A stretch of 64,000 nt of DNA, from NCBI RefSeq assembly GCF_025141935.1, contig NZ_CP081120.1, positions 2,728,001-2,792,000 on the forward strand. Reading direction: 5' to 3'. The translations under genes and the position numbers were made by a program. Positions 16,971-26,819 of the stretch are shown here, in pieces (positions within the stretch are counted from its first letter, which is position 1; each line of letters opens with the position of its first letter). Under the pieces are notes generated by a model. It did not search any database. It saw nothing but the letters and a program-made list of their open reading frames with translations, and was not told where the DNA came from. This DNA is from Sulfitobacter sp. S190. GTDB lineage: Bacteria; Pseudomonadota; Alphaproteobacteria; Rhodobacterales; Rhodobacteraceae.

Positions 16971-18911
16971 TTAATCCGCCGCTGCACGGCCCTTGAGCGC
17001 GACAATGCCCTTGGGCCGGAATTGAATGAACAGGATGATGAACAGGATCATGTAGGTCTGGGCCGCCAGCGTGTTCGACGGGTTGAACCACTCGATCCCC
17101 TTTTGCAAAAAGCCGATCATCGACGCACCGGCCAGTGTTCCCCACACATTGCCGACGCCGCCCACGACCACCGTCATGAAACTCTGGACGATGTAGTCGG
17201 CCCCCATTTCTGAGGTGACCTTGGCGTAAAGGCCGATCGCCACGCCCGCGATCCCCGCGATGCCGGAGCCGAACCCGAACGTCAGCATGTTGATGCGGTC
17301 GGGATTGATGCCCATCGACGCAGCCATGCCGGGGTTTTGTGTGACCGCACGCACCTCGAGCCCCAGCCGCGTGCGTTTGAGCACAAACAGGATCAGACCG
17401 AGAAACACCAACGCCAGCACAAAGATCGCGATGCGGATATAGCTGATGGCGATCACGTCGTTGAATACCAACGCCCCGTCGAGCCACTGTGGCGACGTCA
17501 GCGGACGCGCCTGTGTGCCAAAGATATTCTTCGCCAGCTGCTGCAGGGCGATCGAAATCCCGAATGTCGCCAGCAGCGTCTCCAGCGGGCGATGGTACAG
17601 GTGCCGGATGATCAACCGCTCCATCGCCACCCCAGCGCCAAAGGTGATCGCAAACGCCAGCGGCAGCGCGATGATCAGGGATACGGTATAATCCGGCACC
17701 ACCTGCTGCACCACAAATCCGGTATAGGCGCCCATCATGATGAATTCGCCATGCGCCATGTTGATGACCCCCATCGCCCCGAACGTGATCGCCAATCCGA
17801 TGGCCGCGAGAAAATAGATCGACGCAAGCGACAGCGCATCGAGGCCCAGATCGACCGTCTGGTTGACTGCGACGCGCGTCTCGATCTGGATCAGTGCATG
17901 GGCGGCGGCATCCGTGACCGCGCGGTCCGGCTCGTCGTAGGCCAGAAAGAACACATGCGCATCAACGGCGGATTGCTGTTGAGCGGCACTGACGCGCTGC
18001 GGCACCACGCCCTGCGCGGCTAGCGCGTCATAGGCGCGCAAACGGGCCGCGTCGGTGCCCAGCGCAGATACGGGCACGTCGGCCACGCGGTCTGCGTCAA
18101 TGTTGGCGATCAGCGCCGCGCGAATGGCGTCCGCCTCCACCAACGGCGGGGCGAGCTCGGCCGCCACCAGTTGGGCGTAGGCCTGCGCGGGTGTGATCTG
18201 CGCGCCCGGCTCCAGCAATTGTGCGATATTGGCATCCTGCGGCACCGTTTGCGCCACGCCTGCGCGCGTCGACAGCACCCGGTTTAATACGGCCCGCACA
18301 TCCACCGACAGATCATCGGCCAGTGCCTCAATCGATGCGATACGCACATCGGAATTTTCGCCGAACAGCGCGCCCAGCATCCCCGCAAGCCGTGCCTTCG
18401 TTGCTTGCAAAGCCGCATCCGGTTCCTCCGCGATCGAGGCCTGCAGCGGGGCCAATTGGCTGGCGTCCATGCTGCGGGCAATGGCCGCGACAGCGGCGCG
18501 GCGCTTGCCGATATCGGGATCGGACAGCTGGAACTGAACCAGCGCGTTCGAGATCGCGCGCCGTACGCCCCCGTTTGGTCGCGTTTGCGTCACGTCGTCC
18601 GGGTCGGCCTCTTGACGCGCACCTGTGTCCAAATCGTACAGGACGTATATATCGCCATCCTGCCTCTCGCGGAAGAACAGCCCGTCGCTGTCACGACGCA
18701 CAATTGCGCGGTCGCGCCAGGCCTCGAGAAACGGGATCGCCTGCGGCAATCCGCTGGCCGCCAGATCGTCAAGCACGGTCCCGACACTGCGGCGGCCGGG
18801 CTTGATCACCTCTTCGGCGTGGACTTGCAAAATGTCCTGCAAACCTTGCGCGTGGGTTGCAGGGGACAGGACCAGCCACAGCGGCAGGACCAGAAAAAAC
18901 AGTCGCAGCAT
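16971..18911 (-). CDS. urtB: urea ABC transporter permease UrtB with exported N-terminal domain
   Basis: 646 residues. A signal peptide (MLRLFFLVLPLWLVLSPATHAQ) is followed by about 330 residues of alanine-rich helical repeat-like sequence predicted to lie in the periplasm, then a LivH-type permease of about 290 residues with eight hydrophobic segments (YFLAAIGLAITFGAMGVINMAHGEF marks its start). The long exported N-terminus is known in UrtB and absent from LivH, which supports the urea assignment. I chose the ATG at 18911; an in-frame extension to 18965 would precede the signal peptide. It is 76 bases from urtA. Confidence 0.92.
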   Translation of the reverse strand: MLRLFFLVLPLWLVLSPATHAQGLQDILQVHAEEVIKPGRRSVGTVLDDLAASGLPQAIPFLEAWRDRAIVRRDSDGLFFRERQDGDIYVLYDLDTGARQEADPDDVTQTRPNGGVRRAISNALVQFQLSDPDIGKRRAAVAAIARSMDASQLAPLQASIAEEPDAALQATKARLAGMLGALFGENSDVRIASIEALADDLSVDVRAVLNRVLSTRAGVAQTVPQDANIAQLLEPGAQITPAQAYAQLVAAELAPPLVEADAIRAALIANIDADRVADVPVSALGTDAARLRAYDALAAQGVVPQRVSAAQQQSAVDAHVFFLAYDEPDRAVTDAAAHALIQIETRVAVNQTVDLGLDALSLASIYFLAAIGLAITFGAMGVINMAHGEFIMMGAYTGFVVQQVVPDYTVSLIIALPLAFAITFGAGVAMERLIIRHLYHRPLETLLATFGISIALQQLAKNIFGTQARPLTSPQWLDGALVFNDVIAISYIRIAIFVLALVFLGLILFVLKRTRLGLEVRAVTQNPGMAASMGINPDRINMLTFGFGSGIAGIAGVAIGLYAKVTSEMGADYIVQSFMTVVVGGVGNVWGTLAGASMIGFLQKGIEWFNPSNTLAAQTYMILFIILFIQFRPKGIVALKGRAAAD

Positions 18912-18987
18912 GTATTTCAGCCCGCTGGTTGGGGGAATTGACCGGCCGCGCGCACGATGCACCACACCGTGCGCGCAGCCGGAGCGT

Positions 18988-20268
18988 TCAGTAGTTGGAG
19001 GTCAGCTGCACGCACGTCTGGGTTTGCGTGTTGAACATGCCGCAGCCCAGTTCTTTCCAGTCGGACGTCAGCACCGCGGAGTCGGGCAGATAGTCCGTCC
19101 ACGCATCGCCCGGCACCTCTGCGGTCTGGCTGATGATGTCGAATTGCCCGTCGGCCGTGATCTCACCGATCAGCACCGGTTTCGCCAGATGATGGTTCGG
19201 CAGCATCACCGCTGTCCCGCCCGTCAGATTTGGAAACTCCTGCCCGTACATGGCATCCCGCACGGCATCGACATCGGTCGTGCCGGCATCATTCACCGCG
19301 TTCACCCACATGTTGAACCCGATGTAATGGGCCTCCATCGGGTCGTTGGTCACGCGGCTTTCGCCCATCTTTTCCTTCCACGCGGCCACCCAGGCGTCAT
19401 TGGCCTCGGATTCGGCGGACTGAAAGTAGTTCCACGCCGCCAGATGCCCCACCAGATCGGAGGTATCGAGCCCCGAAAGCTCCTCTTCACCGACCGAGAA
19501 CGCGACCACCGGAATATCATCCGCCGACACGCCCGCCGCGGCGAGCTCCTTGTAGAAACCGATGTTTGCATCACCGTTGATCGTGGAAATCACGCCGACC
19601 TGTTTGCCGTCCGCCCCCAAGGCCACCACATCGGCCACGATGGTCGCCCAATCGGAATGTCCGAAGGGCGTGTAATTGACGAAAATATCCTCCGCCGCGA
19701 TGCCGTTGTCCTTCAGGTACGCTTCAAGGATATTGTTGGTCGTGCGCGGGTAGACATAGTCGGTGCCCAAAAGCGCGAATTTCTCGACACCCAGTTCCTC
19801 GAGAAAATAGTCAGTGGCGGGAATGGCCTGCTGGTTCGGCGCGGCACCGGTGTAGAATACATTGCGCGAGCTTTCCTCGCCCTCGTATTGCACCGGATAG
19901 AACATCAGGCCGTTCAGCTCTTCCAGCACCGGCAGCGCGGATTTGCGGCTCACCGATGTCCAGCTGCCAAAAATCACGTCGACCTCGTTCACGGTCAGCA
20001 GTTCACGCGCCTTTTCGGCAAAAAGCGGCCAGTCGGACGCCGGGTCCACCACGACCGCTTCGATCTGGCAGCCCAGCAATCCGCCCGCGGCATTCTGGTT
20101 TTCGATCAGCAGTTCCATCGTGTCTTTCAACGTGGTCTCGGAAATCGCCATCGTGCCGGACAGCGAATGCAGCACACCCACCTTGATCGGATCGGCACAT
20201 TCAGCCACCCCCGCAGACGCGGTTCCCAAAACGGCTGCGACGGCAATTGCGGAAATCTTCGAATTCAT
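18988..20268 (-). CDS. urtA: urea ABC transporter substrate-binding protein UrtA
   Basis: 426 residues with an N-terminal signal peptide (MNSKISAIAVAAVLGTASAG) and a type I periplasmic binding fold beginning PIKVGVLHSLSGTMAISE, the standard UrtA opening. Further UrtA marks are the Glu-Gly-Glu-Glu-Ser-Ser segment (YEGEESSRN), FLEELGVEKFALLGTDYVYPR and the C-terminal QTQTCVQLTSNY. First gene of urtABCDE; high-affinity urea capture in the periplasm. Such operons are usually under nitrogen control (NtrC), but I found no sigma-54 promoter upstream. Confidence 0.95.
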   Translation of the reverse strand: MNSKISAIAVAAVLGTASAGVAECADPIKVGVLHSLSGTMAISETTLKDTMELLIENQNAAGGLLGCQIEAVVVDPASDWPLFAEKARELLTVNEVDVIFGSWTSVSRKSALPVLEELNGLMFYPVQYEGEESSRNVFYTGAAPNQQAIPATDYFLEELGVEKFALLGTDYVYPRTTNNILEAYLKDNGIAAEDIFVNYTPFGHSDWATIVADVVALGADGKQVGVISTINGDANIGFYKELAAAGVSADDIPVVAFSVGEEELSGLDTSDLVGHLAAWNYFQSAESEANDAWVAAWKEKMGESRVTNDPMEAHYIGFNMWVNAVNDAGTTDVDAVRDAMYGQEFPNLTGGTAVMLPNHHLAKPVLIGEITADGQFDIISQTAEVPGDAWTDYLPDSAVLTSDWKELGCGMFNTQTQTCVQLTSNY

Positions 20269-20657
20269 AGGTCATACGCCCCCAAATATCGCTGCGGGAC
20301 GTCCGATCGGGGTGCATACCCCTTACAAACCGCGAACCGACCATTTAGGTTAGCCCCGCAACAGTGATGTTGTAGTCGCGCGGGGGGATCAATCTGCCAG
20401 GATGGGCCCCTTGCGCGACGCTCACGCTCTTTCGAACGCCGTCACGTTCGCGTCGGGGGCGGTCTCAAAGCCAGTTAATTCATCGTTGTGGGGTCAGACC
20501 GGGCAAAACTGCCTGTAAATTCCACAGGTGTGCTGTCAACTGCCTAAAATTTCGACCGTTCCGGCAAGGATCGCAGCCAAGCTGCGCCGATACGGTCAGT
20601 CACTTCGCACCAAGGCACGAATGCCTTGGCCACGTGTTTTACGGTCAACGGGGCGGA
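20269..20657. other. 389-base intergenic region, promoter region of urtA and 3' side of the Mo-oxidoreductase operon
   Basis: No convincing gene. It holds small hairpins: CCAAGGCA-CGAA-TGCCTTGG at 20610-20629, which lies just past the stop of the minus-strand molybdenum subunit but has no T run in that direction, and CGAACG-ccgtca-CGTTCG near 20435. The urtA promoter must lie at the left end, but no clear -35/-10 or sigma-54 motif is recognisable. Confidence 0.5.
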
Positions 20658-22865
20658 TCAGCCGTCCATTTCGGGCAGGTCCGGCAGGATTTTATCCAGC
20701 GTCGCAGGATAGTCGCGCACGCGCACACCCGTTGCATTGAAGATCGCGTTGGTGATCGCAGCCCCTGCGCCCGAAATGCCCAATTCACCCACGCCCTTGG
20801 ACTGGATCGGATTGGCCCAGGCGTCACGCTCTTGCAGGAACATAACATCAAGCTGCGGGACATCCAAATTGACCGGCACATGGTATTCCGCCAGATCATG
20901 ATTGACCACGTGGCCGTCGCGCGGATCATGCACCAACTCTTCGGTCAGCGCCGCGCCAATGCCAAAGATCATGCCCCCGTGGCATTGCGACCGCGCGGTC
21001 TGTTCGTTCAGGATACGGCCCGCCGAAAAGACGCCGAGCATCCGGCGCACGCGTGTTTCGCCGGTGACAGCATTCACGCCAACCTCTGCAAAATGCGCGC
21101 CGAAACCGGCTTGCTGCACGGTCTCGCTGCTCTCGCCCGGCTCGATATGGCCCACTGCCGCAATGTCCTGCTCAAGCGTGTCGGACAGGCTGCGCTGCAC
21201 ATTCGCAGTCGTGACGGTGCCGTCCTTCAGCGTCAGATCCGAAGGCACTGCATCCAGCGTCGCCGCAATATCGGCCCGCAGCTTCTGGCAGGCCAGAAAA
21301 ACGGCAGATCCGACCGATCCTGCCCCCCATGACCCGCCCGAACCCGACCCCGATGGGAAATCGCTATCGCCGAGTTTGACCGTGATGCTTTCCACCGGCA
21401 GGCCCAGCATTTCACCGGCGATCTGCGCCAGAATGGTATAGGTGCCGGTGCCGATATCGGTCATGTCGGTCTCGACCGTCGCGGTCGCATCGCGGTGCAG
21501 CGTGACGCGGGCCCTCGCCTCCATCAGGATGTTGCCGCGCGCGGCGGATGCCATGCCATACCCGATCAGCCATTCTCCTTCGCGGCGGCTGCCGGGCGTT
21601 GTGGGGCGTGCGCTCCAGCCGAACCGCTCGGCCCCTTGGCTCAGACACTCCGCAAACCGCCGCGAAGAAAACTCCTTGCCGTTTTCGGGGTGCGTGTCGG
21701 GGATATTGCGCAGGCGCAAGTCCACGGGGTCAATGCCCGCCTTGTGGGCCAATTCGTCCATCGCATTTTCCAACGCCAACATGCCCACCGCTTCGCCCGG
21801 CGCACGCATGGAGCCTGCGCAGGTCCGGTTGACCCGCGCGATATTGTGCCGGTAGGCGCGGTTCTTGCCTGCATAAAGAAAATGCGTGGCCAGTGCCACA
21901 GGCTCGCTGAACGTCTCGCCCGGCAGGTTCGACACGGTGGCGTCATGCCCCACGGCGGTCAAATCCCCGTCCGCGGTGGCGGCCAAACGCACCCGCTGCA
22001 AGGTCGAGCTGCGCCGCATCGTCGCCTCGAACACCTGCTGGCGGGTCAACACCACACGCACGGGCCGATCCAACTCCCTGGCGGCGATCGCCGCGGCTAC
22101 AGCCTCAGGCGCGAGCCCCAGTTTCGAGCCAAATCCGCCCCCGACGTAAGGGGCCAGCACACGGACGTTTTCGGGCTTCACGCCCAGCGAATCCGCCAAT
22201 TCGTTGCGGTTGTAGTTTAACATCTGCAGGGATCCCCACAGGGTCAGCTGCTCACCGTCCCACTTGGCAACAGACGCATGCGGCTCCATTGCGGCGCTGT
22301 TTTGCGACGGCGTGGTAAAGCTGGCGTCCACGGTGAAGGCGGCATCGCGCATTGCCGCGTCGATGTCGCCTTGATCGATCTGTTTGGCGTCCGGGCGATC
22401 GATATGCGCGGCCCCGTCCAACGGATCTGTCACCGCGTCGCCTGCCTCATCGTAGGTCACGGCGATGTTTTGGGCCGCAAAGCGCGCGTTCTCAAACGTA
22501 TCCGCCACGACCAGTGCGATGGGCTGGCCGAAATAGGCCACATCGCGCGGGCCCTGCACGGGCGCTTCGTTTGCTGTGCCTTGCGCGGGATTGCGCAACA
22601 GCCGCTCATCGGTGATGACCGCCAGAACACCGGCCATCGCACGCGCCGCCGCTTCGTCGATGCTGCGCACGCGGCCCTTGGTGATCGTCGCGCGGACAAG
22701 GACGCCCACCGCTTCGGACCCGTCACCGAATTCGGCGGCATAGGGCGCCTGTCCGGTTACCTTCAGAGGCCCGTCGCGGCGCGGCGTCTGCGTGCCAATC
22801 ACATTTTGCGCCATATCGTCCAGCACATTGTCCTGCTGGCCGTCCATTTTCAGATGAGCGTTCAT
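20658..22865 (-). CDS. aldehyde oxidoreductase molybdenum-binding subunit (PaoC-like, xanthine oxidase family)
   Basis: 735-residue large subunit that binds the molybdenum cofactor and oxidises the substrate, probably an aldehyde. It begins with the family's [20 protein letters not shown] and YAAEF segments, has the substrate-pocket and Mo-binding blocks [11 protein letters not shown] and [12 protein letters not shown], the glycine-rich [12 protein letters not shown], and the catalytic glutamate in [12 protein letters not shown] near the C-terminus. Order and sizes match E. coli PaoABC/YagTSR. It overlaps the FAD subunit gene by four bases. No XdhC/PaoD-type maturation gene follows. Confidence 0.9.
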   Translation of the reverse strand: MNAHLKMDGQQDNVLDDMAQNVIGTQTPRRDGPLKVTGQAPYAAEFGDGSEAVGVLVRATITKGRVRSIDEAAARAMAGVLAVITDERLLRNPAQGTANEAPVQGPRDVAYFGQPIALVVADTFENARFAAQNIAVTYDEAGDAVTDPLDGAAHIDRPDAKQIDQGDIDAAMRDAAFTVDASFTTPSQNSAAMEPHASVAKWDGEQLTLWGSLQMLNYNRNELADSLGVKPENVRVLAPYVGGGFGSKLGLAPEAVAAAIAARELDRPVRVVLTRQQVFEATMRRSSTLQRVRLAATADGDLTAVGHDATVSNLPGETFSEPVALATHFLYAGKNRAYRHNIARVNRTCAGSMRAPGEAVGMLALENAMDELAHKAGIDPVDLRLRNIPDTHPENGKEFSSRRFAECLSQGAERFGWSARPTTPGSRREGEWLIGYGMASAARGNILMEARARVTLHRDATATVETDMTDIGTGTYTILAQIAGEMLGLPVESITVKLGDSDFPSGSGSGGSWGAGSVGSAVFLACQKLRADIAATLDAVPSDLTLKDGTVTTANVQRSLSDTLEQDIAAVGHIEPGESSETVQQAGFGAHFAEVGVNAVTGETRVRRMLGVFSAGRILNEQTARSQCHGGMIFGIGAALTEELVHDPRDGHVVNHDLAEYHVPVNLDVPQLDVMFLQERDAWANPIQSKGVGELGISGAGAAITNAIFNATGVRVRDYPATLDKILPDLPEMDG

Positions 22866-23845
22866 TGATCTGTCTCCGTCGCGGTGCGCAACACGGCCTT
22901 CAGCGTGCGGCGGGCCAGCGGTATCTTGAAATCATTGCTGCCGTATCCCTTGGCATCGGCCAGCAGAATATCGGCGGCGCGGTCGAACACCTCCTCCGAC
23001 GGGGCCTGCCCTTGCAGCGCCTCTTCCACCGCGCGGTTGCGCCACGGCTTTGTGCCCAATCCGCCAAACGCCAGCGCGACATGGGCGATCTTGCCCGCGT
23101 CCATCCGCAGCGTCGCCGCAACGGATACCAGCGCAAACGCATAGGAGGCGCGGTCGCGCACCTTGCGGTAGATATGGGTCGCAGGCACCGGAGCCGGCAA
23201 GACGACCGCCGTGATCAGATCACCGGGTTGCAGGACCGTCTCCACATCGGGCGTTTCGGCGGGCAGGACATACAGATCGTCCAGATCGATCTGGCGCTGG
23301 GTGCCGTCCGCGGCCTCTACCTCGACCACCGCGTCCAACACCATCATCGCAACCGCCATGTCGGAGGGATGCGTGGCGATGCAGTGGGGGCTCGTGCCCA
23401 GCACCGCAAGGATGCGGTTGAACCCGCCCTGCGCCTGACAGCCCGTGCCGGGCGCACGTTTGTTGCATGGCATCGCCGTATCATAAAAATAGCCACAGCG
23501 CGTGCGTTGCAGCAGGTTGCCGCCCGTCGTCGCCTTGTTGCGCAGCTGGCCCGATGCCCCGGCGAGCAAAGCGCGCGACAACACTTCGTAATCGCGCCGC
23601 ACGGTTGCATCGGCCGCAAGATCGCTGTTGGTGACCAAGGCGCCGATCCGCAAACCGCCCGCGTCGGTGGCGGTGATGGCGTGCAGGTCCAACCGGTTGA
23701 TGTCGACCACCGCGTCGGGCGTCATGACCTCCAGCTTCATCAGGTCCAGCAGGTTCGTGCCGCCCGCAATGATCGTGCCACCCGCGCGTGCGCGCGACGT
23801 GGCATCGGCGGGGGCGGCGGCACGGGCGTATTCGAACTGTCTCAT
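22862..23845 (-). CDS. aldehyde oxidoreductase FAD-binding subunit (PaoB-like)
   Basis: 327-residue medium subunit that passes electrons through FAD. The FAD-binding segments [13 protein letters not shown] and [13 protein letters not shown] are present. Cys117, Cys127, Cys136 and Cys155 lie in the loop after the second FAD motif, matching the pattern that in E. coli PaoB carries an extra [4Fe-4S] cluster, so the enzyme probably has that cluster too. The gene overlaps its neighbours on both sides by four bases. Confidence 0.9.
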   Translation of the reverse strand: MRQFEYARAAAPADATSRARAGGTIIAGGTNLLDLMKLEVMTPDAVVDINRLDLHAITATDAGGLRIGALVTNSDLAADATVRRDYEVLSRALLAGASGQLRNKATTGGNLLQRTRCGYFYDTAMPCNKRAPGTGCQAQGGFNRILAVLGTSPHCIATHPSDMAVAMMVLDAVVEVEAADGTQRQIDLDDLYVLPAETPDVETVLQPGDLITAVVLPAPVPATHIYRKVRDRASYAFALVSVAATLRMDAGKIAHVALAFGGLGTKPWRNRAVEEALQGQAPSEEVFDRAADILLADAKGYGSNDFKIPLARRTLKAVLRTATETDQ

Positions 23846-24357
23846 TGGGCCTCTCCCGTTGCGGCGTCACGGATCGCCTTGACGATACCGGGATAGGCAG
23901 AACACCGGCACAGGTTGCCGCTCATCCGCTCCGCGATCTCCTCTTCGCTCAGCGGCATATCCCCGGTCAGCGCATCGGACACATTCGACGGCCAGCCGTC
24001 TTTCATCTCGTCCAGCATCGCGGTCGCCGAACAGATTTGCCCCGCGGTGCAGTACCCGCATTGAAACCCGTCGTGCTTTACGAAAGCGGCCTGCATTGCC
24101 GAAAGGTCGTCGGGCGTGCCCAAACCCTCGATTGTCGTGATCTCGTCGCCGTCATGCATGCACGCAAGCGTCAGGCAGGCGTTGATGCGGCGGCCGTTCA
24201 CAATCACCGTGCAGGCGCCACACTGGCCGTGGTCGCACCCCTTCTTGGTGCCGGTCAGGTCCAGATGATGGCGCAGCGCGTCGAGCAGGCTGGTGCGCGC
24301 ATCAGCCTCGAGCGTATGGGTATCGCCGTTGATTTTAAGGTCTGTCTTGAGGGTCAT
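23842..24357 (-). CDS. aldehyde oxidoreductase [2Fe-2S] subunit (PaoA-like)
   Basis: 171-residue small subunit with two [2Fe-2S] clusters. The plant-ferredoxin-type ligands are Cys41, 46, 49 and 61 ([10 protein letters not shown]), and the helical-domain ligands Cys100, 103, 150 and 152 (CGYC, CRC). Chosen start is the ATG at 24357 after GAAGG. E. coli PaoA begins with a twin-arginine signal; this protein starts directly at [10 protein letters not shown] with no such signal, so the complex should be cytoplasmic. First gene of the three-gene operon. Confidence 0.9.
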   Translation of the reverse strand: MTLKTDLKINGDTHTLEADARTSLLDALRHHLDLTGTKKGCDHGQCGACTVIVNGRRINACLTLACMHDGDEITTIEGLGTPDDLSAMQAAFVKHDGFQCGYCTAGQICSATAMLDEMKDGWPSNVSDALTGDMPLSEEEIAERMSGNLCRCSAYPGIVKAIRDAATGEAQ

Positions 24358-24497
24358 GGGATACCTTCGGGTTGGGATGGGATTATGCACGGCACAAGCG
24401 TCGGGGGCTGCACCGCAACGGATCTTCGAAAAATGCGGAACAGGTCAGCTTGTGAGCGGGCGGCACCACAGCGCATCCGCGCGGCGGATGGGCCGCC

Positions 24498-25442
24498 TCA
24501 CACGGTCGCCTCGCCCAGATTGTCTGCCTTTACGGCGTCGCGCTCGCCCATCGGCTCTTCGCCTCCGACGGTCGTGTCGTGGCGGGTCTGCGCTTCCATT
24601 TCCGCGTTCAACTCTGCCCCCAACATGATGATGAAGGCCGACAACCACATCCACATCAGCAGCACGATCACACCGGCCAGTGCGCCGAACGTCTCGTTAT
24701 AGGTACCGAAATTCGCGACATAAAACGCAAAGCCCGCCGATCCTGCCGCCCAGACGACACAGGCCGCGACCGCACCGGGGGTCAGCCAGCGCCACTCCGC
24801 GTCATCGCGCGACGGGCCATAGCGGTAGAACAACGACAGCGCCAGCAACGTCAGCGCCGCAACCAGCACCAGCGCCACGGCACCTAGCGCCCAGTCCATC
24901 ACAACGCTCGTCTCTTCCAGTCCGATGACCGTCGGCAACCCGCCGATGGCAATCAATCCGATGATTGCGCAGACAATCGCCAGCACCGTCAGCGCCAGCT
25001 TGACCGCATTCAGCGTGAAAAAGCCGCGCGTTTCTTCTTCGTCATAGGCGACATTCATGCCTTCCATCAGGCTGCCAACCCCTTTTGACGCGGAATAGAT
25101 CGCAAGCAGAATGCCAAAGACCACGGTCAGGCCCAAACCGCCTTCACGCGACCCGGCCACTTCCTCGGCCTGCTTGGTGATGATGTTGAGCACCTCCGCA
25201 GGGACGACACCCTCCAGCTGCTGCATCATCGATACGATCTGCGGCGGCTGCACCAGCAGCCCGCCGAGAGCCATAACGGCAGTGATTGCGGGAAACAGCG
25301 CCAGCAGCCCGTAGAACGCAACACCGGCGGCGATCAGGCTCACGTGATCCGCCGCGATTTCGTCCTTTACGCGCCATGCGATATCCTTCCATCCCTTCAT
25401 CGGGATTTCGGACGGTGTCTCGGCAGTGCGACCTCGCGCCAT
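24498..25442 (-). CDS. YihY/virulence factor BrkB family membrane protein
   Basis: 314-residue inner-membrane protein with six hydrophobic segments, starting after an amphipathic WKDIAWRVKDEIAADHVSLI segment and showing the family marks AAGVAFYGLLALFPA and YGPSRDDAEWRWLTPGAV. The function of the family is not established; the old RNase BN name is wrong for it. ATG at 25442 follows AGGAG. It lies 66 bases downstream of the DUF3618 gene on the same strand, so it is probably the last gene of the stress-type operon. Confidence 0.88.
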   Translation of the reverse strand: MARGRTAETPSEIPMKGWKDIAWRVKDEIAADHVSLIAAGVAFYGLLALFPAITAVMALGGLLVQPPQIVSMMQQLEGVVPAEVLNIITKQAEEVAGSREGGLGLTVVFGILLAIYSASKGVGSLMEGMNVAYDEEETRGFFTLNAVKLALTVLAIVCAIIGLIAIGGLPTVIGLEETSVVMDWALGAVALVLVAALTLLALSLFYRYGPSRDDAEWRWLTPGAVAACVVWAAGSAGFAFYVANFGTYNETFGALAGVIVLLMWMWLSAFIIMLGAELNAEMEAQTRHDTTVGGEEPMGERDAVKADNLGEATV

Positions 25443-25508
25443 GGGCTGTCTCCTGTCTTGCATGCAAAAAGGGCCACCCGTTTGTCCGGATGACCCCGTG
25501 TTTCAGGC

Positions 25509-26819
25509 TCAGCTGGCCTTGATCGACTTGCCCAGATCCTTGTCCTCGGCTTCGGACTTTGTCTTGTCGGCGATCTTGCCTGCGGCATCCTTGGCGCGGT
25601 CGGCAACGGTCTCGACGGCGGCTTTGCCACGTGCGTCGATCTCTTCCTTTGCGTCCTGCGCCATCGCCTTGGCCTCATCGGCCACGGATGACGCAATCTC
25701 GCGCGCCTTTTGATGCTCTTCGTCCAGAACACGCTGGGCGCGGCGGACCAAACGGTCGCTTTGCTTGCCGAATGCCGCGTCTTCTTGCTGGGTGCGTGGC
25801 AATGTTGCCGCCGCGGCCGCCCCGATGGCAAAGGCAAGCGCCCCGAAGGCCAGCGGCTGGCGCCCATAGGCTTCCGATGTCTGATCGGCAGCGGCACGCG
25901 CGCCGTCATTCGCCGCCTCCTTGGCCCGCACGGCAGCCATGCGCGCGCGGATCACACGGTCACGGGCTTCTTCGGACAGGGTTTCCGTCCCCTGAGCGAG
26001 ACGCGCCCGCATACGCTCGGCCCGCACGCGGGCCTGTTCGGCGGCCGATGACGCCGAGGCACCCACCGATGATGCCGCTCCGGCCACACTGTCGCGCACT
26101 GATCCGGCAGCACCGGCTACACCGTCACGTACCGATCCGGCCCCGGAAGCGACACCGTCGCGTGCAGAGGCCGCAGCCCCGGCAACGCCACCGGCAGCTT
26201 TGGAAGCGCCGTCTTTGACAGATCCCGCAGCGCCGACAGCACCGTCTTTGGCAGACCCTGCAGCACCGACAACGCCATCTTTCGCGCGGCCTGCGGCGTC
26301 TGCGGCGCCGGACAAACCGGACCCGACTGCACCCGCGGCCGACGATGCCGCCCCTTTGGCGCTCTCCCAGTATGACCCGTCATCGACGTCGAGATCGTCG
26401 TCATAAAGCCAATCCATTTTCGGATCGTCATCGTCGTAATACGCTGCCCGCAGATGCTGCGGCGCAGGACGCGGCGTGCTGAAATCGCTCGGCGCCTCAG
26501 ACGCGCGGCGCGGCGCGCGGTCGTACCCGTCATCGCCCGACCGCGAACCCGCGGCCTTGGCCACCGGATCGGCACCCTTGCCAAACATCAGCCACGCCAG
26601 ACCGGCACCCACAAGCGCCACACCCAGCGGGTTCTGCTTTACGGTCGCGCTGACATTGCGGGCGATTTCGCCACCGTTGTCACGCAGGTGTTCGGATACT
26701 TGCTGAACGACGCCATCCACGGAAAAGCGGTCCTGAAGGGTGTCGATCGTGCCCGCCATCTCCTGGCGCTCACGTTCGATCTCGCGTTCGATTTCATCAG
26801 GGGAACGTGTATCAGACAT
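25509..26819 (-). CDS. DUF3618 protein with LEA-like repeats
   Basis: 436 residues. Residues 1-80 are the DUF3618 domain (charged helix SPDEIEREIERERQEM, then a hydrophobic segment VALVGAGLAWLMF at 68-80). An acidic stretch follows (YYDDDDPKMDWLYDDDLDVD, 127-146), then degenerate 11-residue Ala/Gly/Lys/Asp repeats from about 153 to 260, a charged coiled-coil-like region, a second hydrophobic segment at 322-340 and a highly charged helical tail. DUF3618 proteins often sit with holin-X-like proteins in alphaproteobacterial stress operons. Molecular function unknown; a membrane-tethered helical or stress-protective role is inference. It overlaps the upstream gene by eight bases. Confidence 0.85.
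   Translation of the reverse strand: MSDTRSPDEIEREIERERQEMAGTIDTLQDRFSVDGVVQQVSEHLRDNGGEIARNVSATVKQNPLGVALVGAGLAWLMFGKGADPVAKAAGSRSGDDGYDRAPRRASEAPSDFSTPRPAPQHLRAAYYDDDDPKMDWLYDDDLDVDDGSYWESAKGAASSAAGAVGSGLSGAADAAGRAKDGVVGAAGSAKDGAVGAAGSVKDGASKAAGGVAGAAASARDGVASGAGSVRDGVAGAAGSVRDSVAGAASSVGASASSAAEQARVRAERMRARLAQGTETLSEEARDRVIRARMAAVRAKEAANDGARAAADQTSEAYGRQPLAFGALAFAIGAAAAATLPRTQQEDAAFGKQSDRLVRRAQRVLDEEHQKAREIASSVADEAKAMAQDAKEEIDARGKAAVETVADRAKDAAGKIADKTKSEAEDKDLGKSIKAS
26040..26363 (-). repeat. degenerate 33-base repeats coding LEA-like 11-mers
   Basis: Within the DUF3618 gene, successive 11-residue units read AGRAKDGVVGA, AGSAKDGAVGA, AGSVKDGASKA, and later AGSVRDGVAGA, AGSVRDSVAGA, about eight to ten copies in all. 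Spacing and composition (small residues plus K/R-D) resemble group 3 LEA and apolipoprotein-like amphipathic repeats. Confidence 0.75.

Noticed and set aside
20269..20420. Sigma-54/NtrC promoter for urtA
   Set aside because: A TGGCAG at about 20395 on the minus strand lacks the downstream TTGC element at the right spacing.
20537..20562. Second EcfG-like promoter (GGAAC with GTT 17 bases on)
   Set aside because: The -10 reads AGTT rather than CGTT, and it lies about 260 bases from urtA; probably chance.
20610..20629. Hairpin CCAAGGCA-CGAA-TGCCTTGG as terminator of the Mo-oxidoreductase operon
   Set aside because: No T run on the minus strand after the stem.
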